Of a DNA stretch of 64,000 bases, positions 37,929 through 50,342 are shown one piece after another. The position numbers were made by a program, and so were the translations under genes. The stretch's first letter is position 1, and every line of letters starts with the position of its first letter. The DNA is taken from contig NC_135245.1 of NCBI RefSeq assembly GCF_947623445.1, forward strand, positions 1,371,501 to 1,435,500, read 5' to 3'. The DNA comes from Clavelina lepadiformis. Its lineage: Eukaryota > Chordata > Ascidiacea > Aplousobranchia > Clavelinidae. The notes beneath the pieces were generated by a model, which saw nothing but the letters and a program-made list of their open reading frames with translations, was not told the origin of the DNA and did no database searches.

Positions 37929-39879
37929 ATGAAACGTCACATTTTTGGAATCATTTTCATCGCCACAACAGCTGTTTCATGTAAGTTGTATAAAAACGTT
38001 GGCTTAGATTCCTTGCCTGTCTGTAATGATTGAAAGATTCATTATATACTATACATATATTATATGTTATATACTATATACTATACGATTGAAAAGTTAT
38101 ATCCTAATTCTTAAAGGTTATGAAACCAATTAAAGACATAGCAGAAATATTATTGATGGCCTTCTTTGTACCAGGTGACGCGTTACGTTGTTTCCAATGC
38201 GAAATACGCTTTAGTCTGGATTCTCCTGTTGATACATGCATCGGACAAAATGCAACGACATGTCCCGAGGAAGCCAAATTTTGCATTACAAATACCTCAG
38301 CGTCAAGTAAGTTACCAGCTACCAGTAGATATATTGCAAGGCTATACGTCACAGCTGAATGTTAAACATATGGGACTGGTCTGTATTCGATTGATGCAAA
38401 GTCCAAGAAACGTTTTCTTCAACGTGGTTGTTTTATTGTGGACAGTTGCGTCAACCTCGGATATTCTAGGATGTCACATCGGCAATAATTCGTTCCAAGA
38501 TTGCAGGTTAGCTGGTGATGATGAGGTTCATTGCAGTGTTACCTGCGACACAGGTGACAGGACATGAGTTGTCTTAAATGTTTTCTGCAGATACTTAAAC
38601 TAATTGCAACTACGTCACAATAACAGATGGTTGCAACTCGCCATATCCGACGTATGAAGAAGTTCCTCCGCTAGGGCCTGATATCGTTCCACCAATTCCG
38701 CGCATTCCGCCATCGTTACCGCCATTTTCGACGGATGTGCAAACCTCGCCGATTGGACCAACTAACGTAATACCACCAGGAGTCGTGCCATCGTTTCAAC
38801 CCCAGCCACAGCCAGATACAGGTGACATAGGGTTCCTACTAGGAACTGATATAATTCCTCCTCAAACCTCACCGGGAGTTGCACCTCAACCTCAAACCAC
38901 AGCAGGAATCGAACTCGAAAGAGGTACTTGTTATATGTCTTTCTATGTTATATGTGTTGGCAATATAAGTATTTATGTGTCATATCATTTTACGTCCTTC
39001 ATTAACAAATCAAAATTGTTTAAAAAGTTGCAACTTTTTTTAAAAGCTGGACCCGCAACTTGCATGAATCAAGCCTTAAACTTGATAACAAACTTTCTTG
39101 TTTTCTCCTGCCCAGTGGGACTCTATGGGCTGCTTAGGCATATCTACTGCTTTGTGCTTAATCACCCGACTTCTTATGAATAAACTAGTTAACAGCAATT
39201 TTGATATATTAATAACAGCTGTCGGAGAACTTAGCTGTTTCCAATGCTCTATTTTGAACTTCGATACTTTGCCGTTTCCTCTTGATGAATGCGAAGGGGC
39301 TTTCCCGCGTCCTTGCCCTGCTACAGAAGACAACTACTGCGTCATAATCACTACAACTGAACGTAACAATGAACAATTATAGTTTTGAACTTTGACACAA
39401 GAAATCTCATAGCTTCGATTTGAAGCCTCCTATAACTAAATCTTTATTAACAGCCGGTATAAGTTCGGTGGTACGAGCTTGTGATGCGAATACTTCCATT
39501 ACGTCATGTTCGACCGTAGGCCAAGTAAGAACATGTGCCGAATACTGCTCTACAGGTAAAAGTCGTGTCTTTGCTTCCATTTAATTCACGATAACATACA
39601 AAGCACACAATAAATAACCAAAGCAAAATTATCGCAATAACAGGTGGTTGCAACAGTCTGGAAGGCATAATACAAGAAGCTACAACCGTCTCTGATGCTG
39701 GAATGCAAGGCGGTGAAGGTGGCGGTGATGGTTGCGCCGCCAAGAAGGTGCAAATTAGCCATTTTTCTCTGCTCAATATTGTTTTGGATCATGCCACGAG
39801 GACATCTGGCGGTAGTGAAACAACTAATGAAGCAAGTTTGTTCAACAAAGTCATCGGTCTTATAAAGAAACTGTTGTGA
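37929..39879 (+). CDS. Two-domain LU protein (paralogue A), altered C-terminus
   Basis: Seven exons: 37929-37980 (signal peptide MKRHIFGIIFIATTAVS), 38175-38306, 38446-38553, 38627-38923, 39219-39362, 39454-39555 and 39644-39879. All introns are phase 1, giving about 356 residues. LU1 begins LRCFQC and ends CSVTC-DT-DGCN. A proline-rich linker of nearly 100 residues follows. LU2 begins LSCFQC and ends CAEYCSTGGCN, with Gly where the siblings have Asp. The siblings end in a hydrophobic GPI-type tail, but here about 10-11 bases are missing just before the equivalent stop. The tail becomes hydrophilic (ATRTSGGSETTNEASLFNK) and ends in IGLIKKLL. This copy may be secreted, or it may be decaying. 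Confidence 0.83.
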
Positions 39880-40669
39880 ACAAAATCTGCGCCTGTGTCT
39901 TGTTATGAGTTATGTATCAGAGTGTCAGTCATGTAATCAGTGCTAATTGTAAGCTATATGGGTATCGGAGTTTTTTCTTAGTTGTAACTATAACATTCCT
40001 GCTATTATATTGTTGTTATCGCTGCTACTATGTTATGCACTTATTACACAACCAAACAAAAAATTTCTTTCTGGTGTCGAACATTTTTCAACAGTTGTAG
40101 ACTATTTTCAGGGCGCTGAGTCTGAAAAGGGCATTGGCTTTACCGAATTGGCTTTACTTTTTCAATATTCATCTTTTACTATTTTCATTTAATATGATGC
40201 TAACCGCTTATATTGGCTTGTTATGGAGTATAGTAAATTCACAATATTGTGATAGAGTTGATATAAAACTATTCCAAAAACAGGATAAACCTCATTTTGA
40301 TAAGAAAACTATACACCTTGTCATATTTTATCACGCAGATATAGTTATTATAACAACAACAGACGCTTTTTAGACTGATTAATTTCTTACAGCATGACAA
40401 TTCAAAGAAAAGTCGATAAATTCTCCATTCCAACTACTTGTACTCTGGATCACACTGTTCTTGCTAGCAACGCTACGGTAGGTTATGTGCTTGACAAAGG
40501 TTTGATAACTTGTGATTAGCCAAGTCAGTTTACGAATCCTCATCGGCTAGAGGGTAACAGCAGCAGAAATTTTGACTAAATTTGTTACATCTGTGGTGAA
40601 AATATAATACAAAAGCAAAAAAAATTCATCACGAAATTTGTCGAACATGCGTCCTTCCATACTTCATTC

Positions 40670-40726
40670 ACGTTTTGCTCTACAAGGTACGTTTTGCTCT
40701 ACAAGGTACGTTTTGCTCCACAAGGT
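40670..40726. repeat. 19-bp tandem repeat, three copies
   Basis: ACGTTTTGCTCTACAAGGT at 40670-40688, 40689-40707 and 40708-40726 (the last with one change). Confidence 0.9.
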
Positions 40727-41324
40727 ATGCAAAACCTGTGTAGAAGCGCTGATGTCGATGTAAAAATGGAAATAAAAAAACATGAATTTTGGGGTATGGT
40801 GGAGAGAGCCACAAAATCACCACGATGACTGTTATTATTGCATAGGGATGTTGACAGATTTCAAATGTAACAAGAACAAAGGAGAGTATCTTGGCTTGGC
40901 GTGACTGAGGTGACCGCTGCACTCTGAAGGCATTCCTGGTCCTGTCGTGGCATAACTGTCAAATTTTTAAGAATCAAAAACTGAAGAACCACATGAGAAG
41001 TAATGTAGGGAAGCCAACGGTGGTAGTTGCAACGATCATGACAAAAGGTTTTCAACTTTTATAGCCTACCATTCACTCAAGGAGGACTTAGTCAAATACC
41101 ACTGCTATTGTTTTCCTGGTTTGAACACTGAAAAATTTTTAGCATACAGTTTTGATGGCCAAACATTCCCAAACTCATAGTAGACTCAAATGTCACCAGA
41201 AATATTATATCGATACCAAGCTTGCTGTTCGGCCAGTTATGTCATTGTAGTAAATAACGTCTTGCGAAACAACAAAAAATCTATGTTGAATTAGCATATT
41301 GTAAGCTGGACAACTTCCAAGAAC

Positions 41325-41525
41325 TGGGGGAAAATATGAACATCAAAGTACGTTTCCTTCACAGCCACTTCGGTAGATTTACTGAAAAGCTGGGTAATTT
41401 ATTTGCAAAGAGAAAGTTGACAGGCTTCACCAGGCTACAAGTATCATGAAAGAAAGTTGCCTAGTAACGTGAGACCAACACATGATGGCAAGTTATTGCT
41501 GGAACTTCAAACATGGTTGTCCTGA
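41325..41525 (+). mobile_element. Old fragment of the same transposon-like family as 14.4-15.9 kb
   Basis: Reading in pieces gives ENMNIKVRFLHSHFGRF, then FHQATSIMKE, then MMASYCWNFK. These line up with MSIKMHFLPSHLDYF, the ERFH region and the ADYCWCLKR region of the element at 14417-15865. It is strongly decayed, with more than one break; only the C-terminal part is seen. Confidence 0.5.
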
Positions 41526-41657
41526 TGTCCGCTACACAAAGTAGTTATACAAGCTGTCATTCATAATTAACTAATTTTATCATGTTCTGCCATTTCTTGT
41601 GCTACTTTCCCTTTACATTTCACTGATCTTTGCGGTATGAGTAGTGTCTCTTTGCAA

Positions 41658-41732
41658 CAGGTGTGGGCAAACTTTTTGTTGCTGAGCCACTTCGACTCAA
41701 CAACAAGCACTTCCGGGCCACAATAAGAGTGT
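41658..41732. mobile_element. hAT-like MITE end (CAGGTGTGGGCAAAC type)
   Basis: CAGGTGTGGGCAAACTTTTT followed by CCGGGCCACAA resembles the conserved ends of many hAT non-autonomous elements. The other end and an 8-bp target duplication were not found. Confidence 0.4.
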
Positions 41733-42966
41733 TTTGTGGATGTGAACGCCATCATAAGTACAGAAACAATTTAAGCACTGTTAGCAAGCATGGCACAACT
41801 AATTAAAAAGCCAAGAAAAATGAACTATGTTTATGCTGATAAAGTTTATTTTACGATGATTATAACTTTCAAATTAAGACTTTGCCTAGCTTACCCTTAC
41901 TACACGTCCGTATTAAGTTAACACACAAATTATAAAGCACTAAATAATAATCACGTAGGCTTAATACAAAAATACATAAAAAGACATTGGTAAAACTAAC
42001 AAATTGGTCTGCTGGTTAGCCGGTAAATTAAAAAACCAACCAAGTCGTTATAGGTGCTATACTCAATCACAGCCGAACGTTCCTATGTCAGCATTCATGG
42101 TTTATCCGTGGCCTGACTCGTATGTCACACGTGATATGGCTTGCGGAAGCCATAAAGCATTGCTTGATGCACATTTATATATGGCAATGTTTCGTGCAAA
42201 AATCCCGTATATACATTTCACGATTGTGGGAAATGCTTTGAAAAGACAAAACGCGTCCCTTTAATTCAGCTTTTCAGCGCCTTTGCACGGAGTTTAATAT
42301 AAGGAAGTGACGTCATTTCCAGTGGATAGTATTTTAATCTACATTTGACACATACAATACTACGTGCGCAATACTTAAAACACGATTTTGCCCAACAAAA
42401 GTTTTCACAAATTTGCGTCAGAACCTCACAACTGTGCTAGTAAAGATGTTGTTCATAAATCGTTCTCAGAAAATGCTTTTCGGCTGAAATACTTGAAATA
42501 CTTTTGTAATGAAATACTTTTCTGAAAATGTTTCTTAAACGTGTCTAGTAGTCAATCTTTAGAACTCATTTTATAATTTTGAAAACTATTTTTCTTTTTT
42601 GGACTGATTGCTAAACGTGAGTAATTAGGTTTACTGAAAAAGTTTTGAAGTGTCAGCCCATAAGACCAGCCTTGCTGTACAGTATAACATCTTCTTAGTT
42701 AGTTATTCAGTTAGTTATTACTGTATTTCAATAAAAGCAAAATCAGCACATATGATACATATGCATATGTTTTTTTTCAAAAAACTTTCAACTACCAACT
42801 CGCCAAGTTATAATTATAGTTATTTATACTTGCATAATTATATCTATCATTTTATGTTTATATTTTATATTTTGTTTAGGTTTTGTGGTATTTGGTATTT
42901 TAGATGTGATTTTTTTTGGATTTTCTTGATAAGATTTGGAAGTAACACATCGAACTATCCTCAACG

Positions 42967-44802
42967 ATGAAACGTCACATTTTTGGAATCATTTTCATCG
43001 TCACAACAGCTGTTTCATGTAAGTTGTATAAAAACGTTTGCTTAGATTCCTCGCCTGTCTAATATTCTATATAATAATTGAAAGGTTCATTATATACTTT
43101 ATATATTATACGATTATAGAGTTATAACTTAATGCTTAAATTATATGAAACCAATTAAATACATAGCAGTGATATTATTGACGGCCTTCCTTGTACCAGG
43201 TGACGCGTTACGTTGTTTCCAATGCGAAATACGATCTAGTCTGGATTTTCTTGTTGATACATGCAACGGACAAAATGCAACAACATGTCCCGAGGAAGCC
43301 AACTTTTGCATTACAAATACCTCAGCGTCAAGTAAGTAACCAGCTACCAGTAGATATATTGCAAGGCTACACGTCACAACTGAATGTTAAAGCGATAGCA
43401 AACATATGGGACTGGTCTGTATTCGATTGATGCAAAGTCCAAGAAACGTTTTCTTCAACGAAATTGTTTTATTGTGGACAGTTGCGTCAACCTCGGATAT
43501 TCTAGGCTGTCACATCGGCAATAATTCGTTCCAAGATTGCGTACTTGCTGGTGATGATGAGTTGCATTGCAGTGTTATCTGCGACACAGGTGACAGGACA
43601 TGAGTTGTCTTAAACGTTTTCTGCAGGTACTTAAACTAATCGCAACTACGTCACAATAACAGATGGTTGCAACTCCCCATATCCGACGGATGGAGAATTT
43701 CTTTCGCCAGGGCCTGATATCGCTCCACCAATTCCGGCCATTCCGCCTTCGTTACCGCCATTTTTTCCACCGCCATCACCAGATACAGGTGATATAAGGC
43801 CTCCTCCTGGAACTGATATAATTCCTTCTCAAATTCCACCGGAAGTGGAAATTCCTCCGGAACTTGAACCTCCTCCACCACCTACGCCAGGAATTGAACC
43901 AGACAGTATGTTATATGTCTTTCTATGTGTTTGCAATGTAGATATTTATGTGCGATAAATTTTTGCGTCCTTTATTTCAAATCAAACGTTTAAATAGCGG
44001 CAACGTTTTCAAAACCTCGTCCCGCAACTTGCATGAATCAAGCCGTAAACTTGGTAACAAACTTTCTTGTTTTCTCCTGCCCAGTGGGACTCTATGGGCC
44101 GCTTAGGCATATCTACTGCTTTGTGCTCAATCACCCGACTTCTTATGAATAAACTAGATAACATAGTTTGTGATATATTGATAACAGATGTCGGAGAACT
44201 TAGCTGTTTCCTATGCACTACCTTGAATGTTGATACTTTGCCGTTTCCTCTTGATGAATGCGAAGGGGCTTCCCCGCGTCCTTGCCCTGCTACAGAAGAC
44301 AACAACTGCGCCATAATCACTTCAACTGAACGTAAGAATAAACAATTATAGTTTTGAACTTTGACACAAAAATCTCATAGCTTCGATTCCAAGTCTTCTA
44401 TAACTAAATCTTTATTAACAGCTGGTTTTCGTTCGGTGATACGAGCATGTGTTGCGAATATTTCCATTACGTCATGTACGACCGTAGGCCAAGGAAGAGT
44501 ATGTTCCGAATACTGCTCTACAGGTAAAAGTCGTGTCTTTGCTTCCATTTAATTCACGATAACTTACAAAGCACACAATAAATAACCAAAACAAAATTAT
44601 CGGAATAACAGATGGTTGCAACAGTCTCGAAGGCATAATACAAGAAGCCACAACTGTCTCTGATGCTGGAACGCAAGGCGGTGTCGGTGGTGGCGGTGGT
44701 GACGGTGGCGGCGGCGGTGGTGGCGGTGGCGCCGCCAGGCAAGTGCAAGTCCACCACATAGTTTTGCTCAGTGTTGTCTTTGCTCTCCTTTGCCTATCAT
44801 GA
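42967..44802 (+). CDS. Two-domain LU protein (paralogue B), GPI-type with polyglycine spacer
   Basis: Seven exons: 42967-43018, 43200-43331, 43482-43589, 43663-43905, 44188-44331, 44422-44523 and 44612-44802. All introns are phase 1, giving about 323 residues. The signal peptide differs from paralogue A by one residue (Val for Ala). LU1 (LRCFQC to CDT-DGCN), a proline-rich linker (18 residues shorter than in A), then LU2 (LSCFLC to YCSTDGCN). The last exon encodes a glycine-rich spacer (GGVGGGGGDGG and onward), AARQVQVHH, and a hydrophobic end IVLLSVVFALLCLS, a typical GPI signal. Together with paralogue A it is a recent tandem duplicate including both flanks. Confidence 0.87.
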
Positions 44803-46378
44803 CGACATCCAACTGTATCGCAACAATGAATTAAATACGTTTCCACTACAAAGCCATCGCTCCTCTAAAAAACTATTGTAAACAAAATCTGCGGCTGTGT
44901 CTTGTTATGAGTTATATATCAGAGTGCCAGTCATGTAATCAGTGCTAATTATAAGCTATATGTGTATCGGAGTTTTTTCTTTGTTGTAACTATAAAATTC
45001 CTGCTATTATATTGCTGTTATTACAGCTACTGTATTACTATTATTAATTTGTTATAATATTATTATCATTATCTTTACCAATATTACTGCACCTTGAATA
45101 TTATTGTTTTCATAGCATTGTTAACTTGAACATCATAGATTAATAATGTGATCATTGTCTTTAAAAAGCAAACAACATAAAATTAAACAAGAAGTTTCAA
45201 AAATATTCTCAAATCATCTTTGATATAACAAACAACTTATCCATTAATTATTGGAAAACGTCATTCTGACGCAACAAACGACAAATAATAAAAGAAATAA
45301 GACTAGCATTTTTGTCATATCACAGACAGCAGTCGGGTCATAAGTCATAACAGTTACATGTTTTATCAAGAGAATGCTCTAAAAGTTTTCGTGATGCAAA
45401 ATCTACTTTTACGGCCACGTCATAAAGCGATTTGTTCGATCTGTGCGTTCAGAGATTCCTTTGAACACAAACAACTTTTGCAGTTGATTAATTTGTTTTT
45501 TTTTGCGATGTCAAGTTGTTTTTTATCTTCGAAAATAGGAAAATTCCAAAAGGTTGCTCCATCAAGATCGCTGCTATATCTATGCCATAGAAACATCATA
45601 TTATCACCAATCGTGATTATATTCTTCTTCTTTACTTTTGTCTGTGTCTCTCATCTTATAGTATAATATAGTTCTTTCGCCATTTTTATTTCCTGGAGCG
45701 AAATCTAAAGATACTGTAATTATAACCTACTTGGCCATATTTATACTTAAGTCATGCATTCCCGCTTATCTTAAGATAATTCCCCATTAGAATGAAGACA
45801 AGAGTTAAAATAATACAGACCTAAATTTCTGCGAGAACAGAAGGAGATTGTCAACTCATGGAGATGTACATAGGACACAAATCGTCATTTAGGTTTGGAA
45901 TGCGTAATCCTGCGTTCTTCCGATCACGTTTAATTAATCACAATCATTTCCGTTTTTTATTCAAGGCATTGTATTAGAGTTGCGCAGATGTGAATCTTCA
46001 CAGTGGAAACCGGTATTGCTGAAACGGATATCCGTGTAGATTATAAGTAAGCTAAAGTGAGTTAACATGTCTTAATCTTAATATGTCTTGTTAATAGTTA
46101 ATATGTTAACAGTTTGTTAGTATATGGCAAAGTTGATTCGTCAGTGGTCTGTCTTGAATGTTCCCATCAATGTCATCATCGAACAGCAAACGTCACGCGT
46201 TTGCAAGTGACGCATATGTGGGTCATTAGTCATCAAACAGGCGCTTAATTAATCTTTAAAATAGAAAAGGTATTTTACCGTTGCCGCAAACTCATTGCAA
46301 TCAACGGCCTTTCAGGTATGGTAAGAGTTACTTATTTAGAGCACAAAACTGTGTTTGAGCTTCAAATGCAAAACATCT
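44803..46378. other. Intergenic; shared 3' flank then unique DNA
   Basis: 44880-45010 matches the 3' flank of paralogue A. About 45350-45560 resembles about 55350-55560 downstream of paralogue C. The open frame at 45358-45666 overlaps this shared flank and is not supported as a gene. Confidence 0.45.
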
Positions 46379-47700
46379 ATGAAGAGCAAAATAGTTTTAG
46401 CAACGTTTGCAGCGGTTGCTTTGTTCACTTTGAAAGGTGGGTTCTAAAGGTAGAACAAGGTCGTTTGAAATCTGTCGGATTTGCCTATTAATGATAACTT
46501 AGCATTGATAAAAGTATGTCGCATGTTTCACAGAGAGTGAAAAGTTAACTTCTTTAAAATAAATTTCTTTAAAACGAAGTTACAGGTTCATCTGTTCTTT
46601 CATTGTACTCTTTTGAACAGACTTATACCACGGAATGTATACTATACAGTAACTACAATGCTAACTTATCAATTAGCTATAGTTACGAAATCTTCAAATG
46701 GCTAATTCATTCCACGTTAATACTGATACTAATAATAATCGTCTAATTAACTATCTACAGTGAATTCTAAACTGACTGACTCATTTTATGACGTAACAGG
46801 TTGCGCTATAAAATGTTATAAGTGTGTGTCGGGAGGCGACGGTGTTGACGGTGATTGCATGAAAATGGGCGCCAAAGATTGCCCAGAAGACTTTAATTAC
46901 TGCTTGACCACTTCTCTCTTTGTAGGTATGTGAATGACAAATATAGTCCATTCTGTTGCTGTGTAGACAATCGTAAAGAAATATTAAACAGGTCATGTAA
47001 GAAGATGTGATCCACAAAGATTAAACGCTCCCGAAAATTTGTTTTTATGCAGCATTCAGTGTTTATATTTCGATTTTGGCTTAAAATTGTTTGAAATTTT
47101 TGACATTAAATATGGGCTCTTAAAGAGCTACAAAATATCATTAAGACATAACACTGCCAATTACACCTTGCTTGCCATTTCTACATAAATTCAAAGCTTC
47201 TGTAAGTACCAGGTATAAAGGACTACTCACTTATAGCAACCGTGTGACGTCCAATAAGACGATCAAGCTTAATGGTCAAATTTTCTGTATTCTACATGGT
47301 CACAGGTCATGAACCGTTTGCTGTTGAACGAAAGTGCGCCTTGAAACCCACAGACAACAAATGTGTTACAACGGAAGCTTTCAAAGAATGTAGTTCAACG
47401 TGTGATACTGGTGAGTGGTTTCTCAGATTCTATAGTTTTAAGGAAAAGGTAGTTCTAAATGTAATTGGAAACATAATTTAAATAGCGTTCCATGCTGCCC
47501 TAAATGTTCTCTACAAAAATTAGCTAAAAATTCTTTACGTGCGCCTCCAATACGTTCGTGCAATTTTCCTAGATGGCTGCAACCGGCCGAATTCCGCATC
47601 AGATGTTGGGCATCCACTCACTCCATCCTTCATCTTGCTTATCTTGACGTCCTTCTGTTTCATAAATTATTATTGGTCTATCGTGTTTGCTGATCAATGA
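46379..47700 (+). CDS. Single-domain LU protein, four exons
   Basis: Exons are 46379-46436 (signal peptide MKSKIVLATFAAVALFTLK), 46800-46925, 47306-47410 and 47573-47700; phase-1 introns, about 138 residues. The first LU half has IKCYKC and ends at NYC. The second has RKCALKP and ends CSSTCDTDGCN, giving ten cysteines in all. The C-terminus is hydrophobic (SFILLILTSFCFINYYW) and then continues SIVFADQ. This is a slightly unusual GPI signal, because polar residues follow the hydrophobic run. AATAAA lies at 47760-47765. It separates paralogues B and C of the multi-domain genes but belongs to the simple single-domain type. Confidence 0.87.
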
Positions 47701-48060
47701 AGCCTAAATGAGGAAACTGTAAAAACTGTAAAAGATCTTACTATTGTGTATACAAAGAGAATAAAAATACCGACAAAATAATTAATTTGTCCTGATGCGA
47801 TTGTTTAGAGCAGAATGTATCACAATATTCGGTGCAATGGCAATTGTACCAATGCAGTTGGTGTCATGATTTTACAAAAACAATAGATCTGTCGGTCAGT
47901 TTCTCGTCGAGTTTATTGCTTCATCAATTGCAAACATGTAGTTGCTGAAATATTTATGACTTTGTGCTGAAGAAGCACCTGCGCGGATTAAGTTAATGTG
48001 CTGCATTATTCAGTGCGAAATATTCCAACTGCAGGCAACTGTGTGCTTAGCATTTAGAAT
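47701..48060. other. Short intergenic stretch with poly(A) signal
   Basis: Holds the 3'UTR end of the preceding LU gene (AATAAA 47760-47765) and the upstream region of the intronless coiled-coil gene. No other feature seen. Confidence 0.5.
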
Positions 48061-49059
48061 ATGTCGTCGATAAACTCCGCGGCAAACGCATCCAAAGATA
48101 CAGCGATCGACGTTCTTCAAAACGAGGTTCAGAACTTAAAGTTCGAAAACAAACAACTGGCAAGACAGCTCCACATAACTCGTTACACAGCCAAGCACAA
48201 TGCGCAAAAAGCGGTCGGCGATCTTCAAGCTTTCAACATCCAGTTGCAAAAAGACTTGGCAGCCTCTAACAACCGCATCCGTGGTCATGCGAAAAAGATG
48301 AAACAATGTGAAAAGGAAGCCATGAAACAAGAGCAACAAATAACTGAAGCAACAGAGTCGATGATGAGAACTGAGATCAAAATATCGGACCTGGAATCGC
48401 AGATTACGTCATTAAAACAACGAAACGAAAGCGTCGACGAAAAAGTGAAAAACGCCAGGAAAACTTTAAGCGAAAAACAACGAAAACTGGAGCGTAATAA
48501 CAGTTGTTGGAAGAAGGAAGAAATTGCAGGAAAAGAGGCTAATGAGGCGATGAAGAAAATATTTGACGACATTGAAAATCTCAAAGTAAAAGAAAAGGAT
48601 TTGTTAGAAGATTTAAACGATTCAAAGAATCTAAATTTGAAGATAAAAGAAGAAACAAGCCAACTTGAAGACGAACATATAAAGTTGGAGAAACTTTGCG
48701 AAGAAAAGAATTCAATGATCGAAAACTTCAAGCTACAAAACAACCTTGCTGAGAAGAAAAACGCCTCGATTTGTGAAAAGCACAGCCTTACATCGACCAA
48801 GCTCTCAGCTATGCGAAATCTTTTGGAGTCCGGGCAAAATGATGAAGCGTCCACCCAAACCGAACCGTACACAGGCAGTCCTGCTACTTCAGTCAACGCA
48901 AATTTTTCAAGCTTTCAAGAAGGCAACGATCCACGCGGAAGAATTGTGCGGGTCGAAGGTTTAGGCGGAAGTGTCAAGTTCAACCTGGGCAAAAGCTTGG
49001 AAATCAGAGCTTCGAGTTACTCACGATACGTCAGCTTAAACTTAAAGGTTAACAAATAG
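48061..49059 (+). CDS. Intronless coiled-coil protein of unknown function (332 aa)
   Basis: One uninterrupted frame from ATG at 48061 to TAG at 49059. Residues from about 15 to 265 are rich in Glu, Lys, Gln and Leu with heptad spacing (for example LQNEVQNLKFENKQLARQL), so a long coiled coil is likely. There is no signal peptide or membrane segment. After a Ser/Thr/Gln-rich linker the last 45 residues form a compact, probably beta-rich tail (GRIVRVEGLGGSVKF, LEIRASSYSRYVSLNLKV). The rod-plus-tail plan recalls intermediate-filament proteins, but I see no rod-end consensus and do not assign it. AATAAA lies at 49190-49195. It stands out as intronless and intracellular between surface-protein genes, so a retrocopy origin is possible. 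Confidence 0.75.
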   Translation: MSSINSAANASKDTAIDVLQNEVQNLKFENKQLARQLHITRYTAKHNAQKAVGDLQAFNIQLQKDLAASNNRIRGHAKKMKQCEKEAMKQEQQITEATESMMRTEIKISDLESQITSLKQRNESVDEKVKNARKTLSEKQRKLERNNSCWKKEEIAGKEANEAMKKIFDDIENLKVKEKDLLEDLNDSKNLNLKIKEETSQLEDEHIKLEKLCEEKNSMIENFKLQNNLAEKKNASICEKHSLTSTKLSAMRNLLESGQNDEASTQTEPYTGSPATSVNANFSSFQEGNDPRGRIVRVEGLGGSVKFNLGKSLEIRASSYSRYVSLNLKVNK

Positions 49060-50323
49060 TTTAAATTTCTATTAAACGCTGATCGCCCAACGCTAAACTT
49101 GTTGGCGTTTTTGTTTCGCGTTTTTCGATGTTGGCTCATACGTTTCAATACGTTTTCTCGTACGTTCTGAAGGTTTTTAAAGTGAGTTGAATAAATGTAA
49201 GTGTTTCACATCGGCTTTCCACGTGCAAGACAAGGTTACAGTCAATGGATTAATTATAAGAAGTCGGTGCAGTTTTAGCTTTTTTACCTACAAACTCACT
49301 CACTTTTAAACTCACTCTCGAACGAAACGTTTCTGGTTAATAATCTAATAAACGATTTTGGGTGTCTTTTAGGTACCGAATCCAAATCTGCTACTAGGTT
49401 TTTCTATCACGCCTAGATTTTGCATTATTGAAAACGGAATGAAAAATGAATCAGTGCATTTTTATTGCAATGTTCGACGTGTTGTTAAAACAACGCTAGA
49501 GGCTGGAACAGCAATTGTTTCTACAAGACTAAAAATTGCCAAAACCTTCATCAAGACTTCATAGCTTGAAGTATGAGCTGTATTGGAGCCTATATGTTAC
49601 CTCGCTTCGGCGTATTGCCTGCCTTGAGTTATTGTTGGACGAAAACAAATTTTCCTTGGAAAGACGTGAGAGATCTTTTCGTCGTGCAGTCTGTCTATCA
49701 TGCTGTCATCATCTGTCTATCTGTCTGTCTGTCTGTCTAACAGTTCAGAATCTCTCTTCAAGCTTTGCCACAAGTTCGGATGACTTTTAACGTTTGCTCT
49801 TGCACGTTCTGTAGTGAAACAACTGAGCATCGATGGAGTTCGCAGAAACGAAATTGGAAAATGTCAACACGGAATTGGGGATTTTGACCGGCTAGAAAGG
49901 TTGTCTGTGACATTCCATGCCTGGGGCTAGAATATGAGATGTCGATGGTGGTGACGGCTCCAATCCACGGCTTTCGGATTTTTAATCCGCTAATTTTCTT
50001 GAAACGTCCGACACACATTTCTCCAGTAATTTTCTCATCGGTGCAAACAGATAGGCCTACTCTGCTATATCTGCTCTCTGTTATCAACCACAAGTTATCA
50101 TGAACATGAACATGAACATGAACACGGTGGTGAGCAACATGTCAATACTGGAATGTATTTCATCGCCTTCATCGCAATTTGGTGAAAGAAAATGATTTGA
50201 TGAAGTTCGCTGTACGGACAAATATGAGAATACGTTTCACTTCGAGACGTTTTTAATCGGTTTTTAAACATAGTAAAAACGAAATGTTGGTTGAAGCGAG
50301 CGCATATGTTACTCTATTGAGGA

Positions 50324-50342
50324 GGGGGGGGGGGGGGGGGGG
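50324..50342. repeat. Poly-G run of 19
   Basis: Nineteen consecutive G directly abut the left end of a MITE-like element. The length is likely unstable, and sequencing error is possible. Confidence 0.9.

Larger units (their letters stand above)
39880..42966. other. 3 kb intergenic stretch between LU paralogues A and B
   Basis: The first 120 bases match the 3' flank of paralogue B. The middle holds a 19-bp tandem repeat, a transposon-like fragment (41.3 kb) and a hAT-like end (41.66 kb). From about 41870 it is the duplicated 5' flank of paralogue B. Confidence 0.5.

Noticed and set aside
45358-45666. 102-codon frame downstream of LU paralogue B
   Set aside because: It overlaps a flank shared with paralogue C, where the frame is not kept.
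48285-48896. Minus-strand Ser/Phe-rich frame of 203 codons
   Set aside because: Shadow of the coiled-coil gene: Lys/Glu codons read backwards give Phe/Ser.
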